Of a stretch of 20,207 nt of DNA, positions 13,439 through 20,207 are shown piece by piece. Within the stretch, counting starts at the first letter, position 1. The number at the start of each line of letters is the position of its first letter. Below the pieces are notes generated by a model. That model saw only the letters and a program-made list of their open reading frames with translations, was not told the DNA's origin and ran no database searches. Both the position numbers and the translations under genes were made by a program. Origin of the DNA: JAZKFT01 sp043760535. GTDB lineage: Bacteria > Bacteroidota > Bacteroidia > Chitinophagales > Chitinophagaceae. The stretch covers positions 1 to 20,207 of the forward strand of contig JAYUOV010000033.1 in the NCBI GenBank assembly GCA_043760535.1, given 5' to 3'.

Positions 13439-14476
13439 TAAATCAATTTTTTCTTTTATTTCCGCCCCGAACACCACTTGGAAAATCTAAGGATTATATA
13501 GGCGAAACCCTGCGAAAGCCATGCCCTAATGAAGCCGCATTGGCGAACGTTATAAACCTATGCCATTATTAAGGCCTGTTCAAATACATACCCATATTCC
13601 ATTTCACTTCTCAAAATTAATGGTATCCATTTTTTTGCTATACCAATTTTATTATTAAAGAGCATGGCGTAGGCCAGGGCAAATACCAGCAAACAGCACA
13701 AAAACGCAGCTTCTATTACCAACACTTTATCCTGCTGCTTTATTATTACGTTAGCGTTTTATCCGCATAAGCAGCACAAACTGCCCCACAACTCTACATT
13801 ATTAAAATTGGGTTGGGTGGTAAAGATTATTGAGCACATACCCTACGTCATTTTTTTGCTTCGCAACTCTTGGTTGGTACTGCACCATTAATAGTTGCAG
13901 CGTTCCTTTAAACGTATTTCTTTACTATAACCTAGCGATAGCAAGGCTCTTTGTTCTTGATTCTTAATGCTTAAAATATTGTTGCGTACTTCAACCACAC
14001 ACATCACCGCCGGCAGCTTAATGTAGTAGGCTGTTAATGTTTAATTGTAACAAACTAATTTAAACAATCGGCAATAAACCGATTTCCTATGGCAATATTG
14101 GTTCAATATGCTATTTTGTAATTGCTTTTGGTACACCTGCGAAATAGAATCTCAGGGCAGAAGCCCTCCTAAAATAACCCACCGGTTCTTGAGGTTTAAA
14201 TGGATAGTAATCGGCAACTCCAAGCCGACTAGAACCAACTAGCTAGGGCTAAATTAAGCGGCTTTTGATACCCTTTTTTTTGGGGATTTTGCCAAATAGC
14301 TTTTCACTTTTTGTTATCTGTAAGGTAACAAGGTATTATTTTTATATTTTTAAAATAATATTTATCCTATCTAACTTACTACCTGCGCCCCTATTAAGTA
14401 AACCCAAAGCCTCAACTTTACAAACCATCAATATCATATTACTATTGCATCTATATACTACAAATTCAGCATAATT
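13439..14476. other. Gene-poor region with fragments of possible decayed minus-strand genes
   Basis: About 1 kb without a confident gene. On the minus strand, 13758-13558 is open for 66 codons; from a possible GTG at 13725 it encodes a membrane-like segment (AAFLCCLLVFALAYAMLF) and ends beside the dispersed element at 13508. Further up, 14004-13888 reads MCVVEVRNNILSIKNQEQRA and stops, with protein-like sequence continuing in another frame (LQLLMVQYQPRVAKQK) to about 13815. This could be frameshifted relic coding. At 14154-14236 there are small stems: AGGGC/GCCCT, and GGTTCT/AGAACC enclosing TCGGC/GCCGA. No family is recognised and no tRNA fold was found. Confidence 0.35.
13508..13557 (+). 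repeat. Copy 2 of the ~50-bp dispersed element
   Basis: GCGAAAGCCAT, 16 nt, then ATTGGCGAA, matching the blocks and spacing at 3501-3550. Also matches in a shared reading frame (LRKPCPNEAALANVI here, QRKPLSDGARLAKVF there). Confidence 0.55.
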
Positions 14477-14647
14477 CTAAGCTACCAAAATATTGCTTAA
14501 ATTTTGTGTTTTGATGTTGAAATTGGGTATTAGGTAATTTCCTAACGGCATCCTTACTATAAAAAAGAGTATGTACGTAATGAAGATACAGGCAAGCAGA
14601 AATAGCAGGATCCGTTCTTTGCGGTTCATCTTACAGCAGTAGTACAT
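14477..14647 (-). CDS. Possible small membrane protein or N-terminal remnant
   Basis: A 56-codon frame from ATG 14647 (or 50 codons from ATG 14629). It begins MYYCCKMNRKERILLFLLAC and carries one strong membrane helix (ILLFLLACIFITYILFFIV) after a positively charged start, then a short polar tail ending NILVA. An overlapping frame (14690-14631) encodes another short hydrophobic peptide, so the region may be a frameshifted remnant of a larger membrane protein. I do not recognise a family, and there is no recognisable promoter. It lies just downstream of the surface-protein operon on the same strand. Confidence 0.25.
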   Translation of the reverse strand: MYYCCKMNRKERILLFLLACIFITYILFFIVRMPLGNYLIPNFNIKTQNLSNILVA

Positions 14648-14706
14648 GGGCAGCAAAACCTATATATAATATATAAGGATAACCCTGCATACCTATAAAA
14701 AACAGA

Positions 14707-16500
14707 TTACTGAACGCCTCCACAGCCTTCTATAAAAGCCCGATAATTGCAACCAGCCTGTGCTTGAAAACCAGGCGTCATTATAACGGCCACTCCTGCA
14801 TCGTGTTTTATAAATGCACCACTATAAACAGGGTGTGCTGCAGTAATAATATTTGTAACTTCATATTTATATACTGTATTGGCAAACTCTGGGCCAGGGC
14901 TAAAATTAGCAATGCAGGAAGATGGACAAATTTTTGCCCACCAGGTACCCCAATTATTATTACCTGGAGCTCTGGAATATTGACTTATACTCCACATCCC
15001 TTTATCGTCGGTGGGATCTACAGATACCGACATATAATCTCCCCATCGGTATCTTATATCCACCCCTGCAGGAAAACCAAAGGTGTATGGAACTTCCCCA
15101 GCTTTTACAATATTGTAATTTAAAATTAAATTATTGGTACCATAGGCTATTGCAGCAGAAGGAAATCCGGTTTTGCTAAAATAAGAAAATGCTACCGCTA
15201 CATCTTCCGAGCCATTTACTGCTAGATTGGGAAAGCAGAACATTTCGTCGCCTGTGGCATTCCAAATACCAGCAAGGTTTAGCGTAGCTCTTGTACTTGT
15301 GGTAAAAGAGCCATACTGAATACCACAATAGGAAGGTGCAGCCATTGGCCAGTAAAAATTATTAGCCCAAAATATTTTACCATTACGGGATACTACTGAT
15401 TGAATGCGATGGTCGCCCCCATTTACCTTAATCGCCGAGCCACTTTGTGGTAAACAATTACCAAGACCTCTTGCCCATCCATTGTTGCTGCCATAATCTA
15501 CCAGGCCCAAATCGTTAACCGTGGCGGAAGCACCGCTACCAGTAATGCTGTAAAGTTTAAGTGTGCCAAAGCCTTCGTTCCATACTGTAAGTGCATAACA
15601 GGTATTGTTATTATCGAAAGGTATGGCAGGGCAGGTACCAAATCTAACTCCTCTAGTTCGTGTAATAGCTCCTAAAGCTACACCGTTAAGTACATTAGCT
15701 TTATTAATGGTAAACATTCGTCCGTCATCGCCAGGTAAAGAATCAATATTATTAAACATATTGCCACTGATGCAAATCTTATCATTGCTAAAACCCATAT
15801 TTCCATAATCGAACCATAAAGTATCTGCCGGATCGGCATCAATGGTATAAAAGTTCCAGGTGCCAGTAGGATCAGGGGTTTGGCTCGCTGCCAACACTAT
15901 ACAGGATCCTGCACTTTTCCTTGATGCACAGGCCATTGTAATCCATCTTTCACTTATTTGATCGTACATAATCCTTGGGTCAAAAACATCGCTCTTCCCT
16001 GTGGGATTCCAAAAACTGGTCAATGCTACGGTGCTAATAATATTGCTATCTTTTGTTTGTATTCGTATTTGTGTATTAAGTGTAGTAACCAAATGGTCAA
16101 AACCAACAGCCCCATGAACATCTGGTGGATAAGAAGTGAAATTTGAGTTTAACGCCCTGAAATTTGTACAGTAATTTACTGCTTCAGTTTTCAATGTTGC
16201 CGATACTTTTAGGTTGTTTTTGCGTGGTGAACCTATGGTAGGTAAGTGCTTATCCCCTTCTAACTGCTTTTTTTTAAGTTCCGCATCTTCGTTTTCCTCT
16301 TTTTCTTCTTCTACTTCTGGCAGCTTTACGCTTTTAAGTTCTGGATGTGCTAAATCGTATGCTTTTAACTGGTTAAAACTTATGCTGCCATTAAAAATAA
16401 TGCCCTGAGTTTGTACTTCGTTTTTAATTTGGGCATATACTTTTATAAATACAAAGCATTGTAGCAATGCCAGGCAGCCAAGTATTTTTAAATATTTCAT
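14707..16500 (-). CDS. Secreted protein with 3-coathanger-stack-like C-terminus
   Basis: A 597-residue exported protein. The signal peptide is about residues 1-23 (ending VYA-Q). A charged E/K-rich segment (about 61-84) links it to a large beta-rich body. The body contains WNPTGKSDVFDPRIMYDQIS, RWITMACASRKSAGS, DPTGTWNFYTID and WFDYGNMGFSNDKICISGNM (shown in parts), a pattern resembling propeller-like or sugar-binding surface proteins in Bacteroidota. The last 55 residues (NTVYKYEVTNIITAAHPVY onward, ending AGCNYRAFIEGC) match the 3-coathanger-stack type of C-terminal domain. It is probably a surface-exposed or released protein; ligand unknown. Six or more cysteines suggest disulfides. It is the last gene of the likely three-gene minus-strand operon, 38 bp after the fibre-like gene. 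Confidence 0.75.
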   Translation of the reverse strand: MKYLKILGCLALLQCFVFIKVYAQIKNEVQTQGIIFNGSISFNQLKAYDLAHPELKSVKLPEVEEEKEENEDAELKKKQLEGDKHLPTIGSPRKNNLKVSATLKTEAVNYCTNFRALNSNFTSYPPDVHGAVGFDHLVTTLNTQIRIQTKDSNIISTVALTSFWNPTGKSDVFDPRIMYDQISERWITMACASRKSAGSCIVLAASQTPDPTGTWNFYTIDADPADTLWFDYGNMGFSNDKICISGNMFNNIDSLPGDDGRMFTINKANVLNGVALGAITRTRGVRFGTCPAIPFDNNNTCYALTVWNEGFGTLKLYSITGSGASATVNDLGLVDYGSNNGWARGLGNCLPQSGSAIKVNGGDHRIQSVVSRNGKIFWANNFYWPMAAPSYCGIQYGSFTTSTRATLNLAGIWNATGDEMFCFPNLAVNGSEDVAVAFSYFSKTGFPSAAIAYGTNNLILNYNIVKAGEVPYTFGFPAGVDIRYRWGDYMSVSVDPTDDKGMWSISQYSRAPGNNNWGTWWAKICPSSCIANFSPGPEFANTVYKYEVTNIITAAHPVYSGAFIKHDAGVAVIMTPGFQAQAGCNYRAFIEGCGGVQ

Positions 16501-16538
16501 TGTATAAAGATTTAATATTTGCGCTAAAATTGATACCC

Positions 16539-17909
16539 TTATTTATCAGTTACTTTTCTTTTAAGTGTATCTACTTGCTTTTGCAGGTCAATGATGTATA
16601 AAGTCAGTTCTTCTATTTTTTCCATCATTTTAGTTTGCATTTCGCCCAAAGCAATACCGCTTTTTGCTATTTCGGCAGCAGCCGGCACATTGGGTAAATG
16701 GCTATTGACAGCAATGTAATCTTCTACTTCGGCCAAAGATTGTAGCTTATAATCTTTACCAAAAACGTAATCGGGCCACGAGGCTCGAAGCTGTACCCGT
16801 ACTTCTTCTGCCATAATTTTACCGCCCACATTAAGCATGTAGCCGGTGGCCTTTTGCGTAGTTCCTAATCTTAAAGTTCCGTCGCTGCCATCCCACATCA
16901 TGCCCCAGCCTACGCCACCAAAACCGAAAAACCCGATGTTATTATCATCAAATACGCCAATAAAGTTTTTTACGCTAATACCAGCCATGTCGGTAAATTC
17001 TATTCCCTGAGCATTACCACCGGCCAACTGGCCCTTAAACTGCAGGCGGCCATTGTACAACACGGTGTAGCCGTTTTGCATACGTACTTTTTCTGTAAAA
17101 GCTGTACTGCTTCCATAACCAAAAGAAATAGCATCGGTGGCACCTGCGGTGTATAATTGTAATTGCGACCCTTGTATGCCTATGCCATAATTAGTGGCGG
17201 CATTTACCTCAAAAAGATTTATTTTTTCACCTACAAAATTGGCAAAAGAAAGGGGGGATTGCGGGTTATCGTTTCCTTGTATTCCAATGTTACCATTAGC
17301 ATTTATAACCAACCTATCGGCTAATGATATAGCTGTGCCTTGCCCTGCTACAGATGCAGCAGATGTGGAAATATAAAACCTACCAGTTACTGGATCCTGA
17401 CCTATTAAAGATCCAAAACCTGTATTAATAGTTCTGCGGGCACCATTGTAATAAGAATTAAAACCAATACCAGGATAAGCACTTTCAATAGCTACACCTG
17501 TAGTATTGCTACCAAACATGGCGTTAATAGCACCAACTTTTGTGTCTACTACAAGGCCCGCCAACGCCGGAGCGGTAGTTCCAATCCCCACAAGGCCACC
17601 ATCCGAAATGGTGAGCCGCTCCAAAAGACTTGATGGCGATACGCCACCGAATGTAAATAGTCCCATCCTAAAAGTAGAACCAGAGCCAACAGTGGCTATA
17701 GCACCAGAATAGCTGTTGCCGGTTTTATAATACAGCCCAGTTTTAACATTTGTTCCGGAAGTTGTGGAATTGTGGAGCATTAGGATAGCACTGTCAACAT
17801 CCTTTATCTGCAACTTCATTGCCGTGGGTGATGATTCGCCAATGCCCACGTTTTGAGCCATAGCCCAAATGCTGCTAATGGCAGCTACAAGCGTTAAAAT
17901 ACTTTTCAT
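16539..17909 (-). CDS. Secreted fibre/adhesin-like protein with C-terminal coiled coil
   Basis: A 456-residue exported protein. The signal peptide is residues 1 to about 18 (ending AMA-Q). The mature part opens with NVGIGESSPTA and has related GLVGIGTTAPA and GNIGIQGNDNPQ turns, the repeated VGIGTTxP-type motif of phage-tail-fibre-like surface proteins common in Bacteroidota. The middle is Gly/Ser/Ala-rich and beta-prone. The C-terminus has the conserved block WPDYVFGKDYKLQSLAEVED, SHLPNVPAAAEI, GEMQTKMMEKIEELTLYIID, then a coiled coil, probably a trimerisation or chaperone-like tail. Despite the fibre resemblance there are no phage genes nearby. It follows the 81-residue T9SS-like gene by 11 bp, so co-translation is likely. 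Confidence 0.78.
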   Translation of the reverse strand: MKSILTLVAAISSIWAMAQNVGIGESSPTAMKLQIKDVDSAILMLHNSTTSGTNVKTGLYYKTGNSYSGAIATVGSGSTFRMGLFTFGGVSPSSLLERLTISDGGLVGIGTTAPALAGLVVDTKVGAINAMFGSNTTGVAIESAYPGIGFNSYYNGARRTINTGFGSLIGQDPVTGRFYISTSAASVAGQGTAISLADRLVINANGNIGIQGNDNPQSPLSFANFVGEKINLFEVNAATNYGIGIQGSQLQLYTAGATDAISFGYGSSTAFTEKVRMQNGYTVLYNGRLQFKGQLAGGNAQGIEFTDMAGISVKNFIGVFDDNNIGFFGFGGVGWGMMWDGSDGTLRLGTTQKATGYMLNVGGKIMAEEVRVQLRASWPDYVFGKDYKLQSLAEVEDYIAVNSHLPNVPAAAEIAKSGIALGEMQTKMMEKIEELTLYIIDLQKQVDTLKRKVTDK

Positions 17910-17920
17910 GTATTAAGTTT

Positions 17921-18166
17921 TTATTTGGTGATGAGTATGCGTTTTAATTGTACTTCCTGTGTTTTTTCTACACGTATAAACCATGTTCCGTTTTGCCAGT
18001 TACTGAAATCTATTTGGGTTCGGCCGCCGTTTTGTGCCAGTAAATATTTTTTGCAAATACTGCCGGAACTATCCAGCAACTGAACTTTCGTCAATTCATC
18101 CGGATTTGCACCTGTATTAATCCAAATAATACCTGTGTGGATATCGTATTGAATCCAATCAGTCAT
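17921..18166 (-). CDS. Stand-alone T9SS C-terminal-domain-like protein
   Basis: An 81-residue protein that is essentially one domain. TKVQLLDSSGSICKKYLLAQ, TQIDFSNWQNGTWFIRVEK and VQLKRILITK follow the strand pattern of the type IX secretion C-terminal sorting domain (VxLxDxxGxxxxx, IdlsxxxxGxYxixV, KxIIk). Normally this domain ends a large secreted protein that carries a signal peptide; here there is neither cargo nor signal peptide. Either it is the leftover tail of a deleted cargo gene or a free-standing beta-sandwich used by its neighbours. It leads the minus-strand operon: the fibre-like gene begins 11 bp after its stop. Start ATG 18166; no other in-frame start gives a signal sequence. 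Confidence 0.65.
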   Translation of the reverse strand: MTDWIQYDIHTGIIWINTGANPDELTKVQLLDSSGSICKKYLLAQNGGRTQIDFSNWQNGTWFIRVEKTQEVQLKRILITK

Positions 18167-18321
18167 TTATAAGAAAATAGTATGAAAAGCAATTTACACT
18201 TGCCGCTGTAAACTAGATCGGTCATCTTAGTATTTGGTAGAAATTTATGAGCCTATGGCTATTATAGTGATTGAGCTATTGTATGAAAGATGAATATGAA
18301 AGGAGTTTTAAAATTGGTTCA

Positions 18322-19065
18322 TTAAATTTTTTTGAAAATTTCAAAAAAATCATGTTTGCGTCTTCTAGCTAATTCTACCTTGTCGCCATTCTTCATTTGT
18401 ACAAAGTCTTCGCCACCCGTGCTTTGAAATAATTTTACATGTATTAGATTAATGAGGCTGCCACTGTGAACCCGAAAAAACTGGTGTGGCGTAAGCTGTT
18501 CATCAAACTCTTTTAGTGTTTTGGCAACGAGTAATTTGGGTCTATCGGTAAAAAAAATAGTTGAATAATTACTTTCTGCTTTTATCCAGATAATCTCTAC
18601 AGGATCAATAATTAGCATGGTTCCATTTTGTGCAGTAATGGCAAAACGAACTTTTTCTGTACTACCAAAAAACGTTTGGGTTCTTGATATTTTTTTATTA
18701 ATATCCAATTTTTCACGACAGCGTTTTAAAGCATCAGACAGATCATCTATACTAAATGGTTTTACCAGGTAATCTGCAGCAGAAGCCTTAATAGCTTCAA
18801 CTGCATATTTTTCGTAAGCTGTAGTAAATACAACTTCAAATTTACGTTCAGAAAAGATTTTAAGAAGGTCGATACCATTAAGCCTTGGCATTTCCACATC
18901 CATAAAAACCACATCGGGTTTATGCAAATTTATAAGTTGAACTGCCAGCACCGGATCGTTGCATACGGCTATAATTTTAACCATATCAGCAAAGCGGTTT
19001 TGCAGCATGGCCATCAGTCCGTCTATACAATGTTGCTCATCATCTATAATCATGCAATTCATCAT
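18322..19065 (-). CDS. LytTR-family response regulator
   Basis: A 247-residue transcriptional regulator. The receiver domain (about 1-120) has the acidic pocket D8-D9, the phosphoacceptor D56 in FMDVEMPRLNG, T81/T82 and K102 in YLVKPF. The LytTR DNA-binding domain (about 145-245) contains IIWIKAESNYSTIFF, the LLVAKTLKEFDEQL segment and FFRVHSGSLINLIHVK. The kinase gene ends 3 bp upstream, so the two are co-transcribed and probably a cognate pair. A start at the second ATG (19062) is equally possible. The downstream surface-protein genes on the same strand, 155 bp away, are candidate targets; no direct repeats of a LytTR site were recognised in that spacer. Confidence 0.93.
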   Translation of the reverse strand: MMNCMIIDDEQHCIDGLMAMLQNRFADMVKIIAVCNDPVLAVQLINLHKPDVVFMDVEMPRLNGIDLLKIFSERKFEVVFTTAYEKYAVEAIKASAADYLVKPFSIDDLSDALKRCREKLDINKKISRTQTFFGSTEKVRFAITAQNGTMLIIDPVEIIWIKAESNYSTIFFTDRPKLLVAKTLKEFDEQLTPHQFFRVHSGSLINLIHVKLFQSTGGEDFVQMKNGDKVELARRRKHDFFEIFKKI

Positions 19066-19068
19066 TTC

Positions 19069-20207
19069 CTATTCTTTTATATCTGGTATGTAAATAATAA
19101 CTTTTGTTCCGTCTGCTTCATTTAATTTATATATATCTAATGTTTCCACATAAGTTTTACCAGAATTAGGATTGTTTAATAGCTCTAACCTTTGTTTTGT
19201 AATATCCACGCCCACACTCGTTCTTTTGATGCTACTCTGAGCTTTTAATTCAGCGGCTTTTACCCTGCCAATACCATTATCATATACTTCGCAAATAAGA
19301 GAATCATACTGCCGTTTGATTATTACTGACAAAAGCCCATTTTTGTTTTGTAAAGGACTGAGGCCGTGCCAAATGGCATTTTCTACAAATGGCTGTAAAA
19401 TAAGTGGCGGCACTTTAATAATGTTGGTATCTATACTTTCAGCAATCTTAATGGCATAATCAAACCTACCATTGCAGCGGCGGTGTTCCAATTCCATATA
19501 AATTTTAAGTGCTTCTAACTCTTCGGATAGGGTAATATTCAAATGGGAGGAATGGTCTAAAATCATGCGTATCAGCTTTGCAAATTTGCTAAGGTAATCG
19601 CTGGCATCGTCCTTCTTATTTTCCCAAATAAACTTTTGTATTGAGTTGAGTGAGTTGAAAATAAAATGAGGGTTCATGCGGCTCCTTAATGTTTTCATTT
19701 CAAGTTCAGCTACAGTTTTATTAAAGGCTGTTTTTTGAGCTTCTCTATTTTTTATCGTTTGAATACGGTTGCGAAAGAGTAATGTAGAGAGACCGACTAC
19801 AGTTACTATTGCAAGACATCTGAACCACCAAAGACGCCAAAATGGAGGCTTTATAGAAAACCTAAAAATAGCTGGAGCTCCATTATTTAAACCATATTGA
19901 TTATTGGCTAATACTTTTAAAACAAAATCGCCGTCGGGAAGGTTAGCATAAGAAACCGTATTGTTACCATCTGCAGTATTCCATGTCTTATCTATATTTT
20001 CCAGTATATAATAAAGTTTCACATCCTCCGGAGTATTAAACTGTATGGCAGTAAACTGAAATTGAACGGTATTCTCATTATAGTTAAAAATAGCAGGAGC
20101 CGAAGCAATACTATCCTTATCAAAATAAAAATCAGTATTCAACAATTTACAGTTTGTAATAATTGCATTTGGCAGTGAGTGATGCTGATTATTTTGAGGA
20201 GCAAAAA
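19069..20207 (-). CDS. LytS/YehU-type sensor histidine kinase with Y_Y_Y domain (partial, cut by window edge)
   Basis: The frame stays open to the right edge of the window, so the N-terminus is missing; 378 residues are visible. A TTG at 20145 is not the real start. In the visible part, about 1-118 is a Y_Y_Y domain (NTVQFQFTAIQFNTPEDVKL, YYILENIDKTW, ANLPDGDFVLKVLANN), normally preceded by a periplasmic beta-propeller. PPFWRLWWFRCLAIVTVVGL begins the transmembrane helix (about 120-144). The LytS-type dimerisation motif MNPHFIFNSLNSIQ follows, with the phosphorylated His near visible residue 180. The ATPase has the N box FVENAIWHG (about 273-281) and the G box DNGIG. The likely role is sensing an extracellular ligand and phosphorylating the adjacent LytTR regulator. 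Confidence 0.92.
   Translation of the reverse strand, partial: FAPQNNQHHSLPNAIITNCKLLNTDFYFDKDSIASAPAIFNYNENTVQFQFTAIQFNTPEDVKLYYILENIDKTWNTADGNNTVSYANLPDGDFVLKVLANNQYGLNNGAPAIFRFSIKPPFWRLWWFRCLAIVTVVGLSTLLFRNRIQTIKNREAQKTAFNKTVAELEMKTLRSRMNPHFIFNSLNSIQKFIWENKKDDASDYLSKFAKLIRMILDHSSHLNITLSEELEALKIYMELEHRRCNGRFDYAIKIAESIDTNIIKVPPLILQPFVENAIWHGLSPLQNKNGLLSVIIKRQYDSLICEVYDNGIGRVKAAELKAQSSIKRTSVGVDITKQRLELLNNPNSGKTYVETLDIYKLNEADGTKVIIYIPDIKE

Noticed and set aside
14154..14240. Possible tRNA or structured RNA gene from nested stems
   Set aside because: Stems are short and there is no acceptor/T-loop arrangement or GTTCRANYC motif; kept only as a remark on the region.
14265..14474. Plus-strand 69-codon hydrophobic frame
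   Set aside because: AT-rich spacer translation with no family features, no promoter and no neighbours in the same direction.
16539..17909. Phage tail-fibre gene indicating a prophage
   Set aside because: It has a signal peptide, and no phage structural, integrase or lysis genes are nearby; such proteins are common surface proteins in Bacteroidota.

Overview
The window looks like chromosomal DNA from a member of the Bacteroidota, most plausibly a Chitinophagaceae-like bacterium. The evidence is AT-rich codon use, a parA-parB-DUF5683-dapB cluster, a Bacteroidota-type ECF sigma factor, a LytTR-type regulator with a Y_Y_Y/LytS kinase, a T9SS-like C-terminal domain and a 3-coathanger-stack-like secreted protein. 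A TAnnTTTG-type promoter precedes trxA. No tRNA, rRNA, CRISPR array, intact IS or prophage is visible.

Layout. 1-2.1 kb (+): an ECF sigma factor, a one-TM partner protein and a DUF4878-like lipoprotein, closed by a bidirectional terminator. 2.15-3.3 kb (-): purM. 3.8-4.7 kb (+): ribF, with an orphan terminator upstream. 4.7-5.9 kb (-): an ATP-grasp-like protein of unknown function. 6.5-10.9 kb (+): an MBL-fold hydrolase, parA, parB, a DUF5683 membrane protein and dapB. 10.9-12.5 kb: no intact gene, but a decayed HigBA toxin-antitoxin pair with its operator-like palindrome still present. 12.5-13.4 kb (+): trxA and a GNAT acetyltransferase. 13.4-14.7 kb: mostly decayed or non-coding. 14.7-20.2 kb (-): a LytS-type kinase (cut by the window edge) and its LytTR regulator, then a stand-alone T9SS-CTD-like protein, a fibre/adhesin-like secreted protein and a large secreted protein. 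The last three look like one cell-surface operon.

The most unusual signal is in the spacers. Short-period arrays (mostly 7-mers of the form GATTNNN, with 8-mer and 14-mer relatives) sit in a fixed phase relative to gene ends. Three arrays end exactly 4 nt before a start codon (purM, the ATP-grasp gene, parB), all in the same orientation relative to the gene. Four arrays begin inside the stop codon of a gene (sigma factor, TM protein, parA, parB). These four are the only intact genes here that stop with TGA; the other 13 use TAA or TAG. Between parA and parB two such arrays face each other and make a 28-bp perfect inverted repeat. I know of no description of this phasing, and I regard it as the best candidate for something new.

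Housekeeping functions (purine and flavin synthesis, chromosome partitioning, lysine/peptidoglycan precursor synthesis, redox) account for the central genes. The flanks hold surface and signalling genes and decayed accessory DNA.
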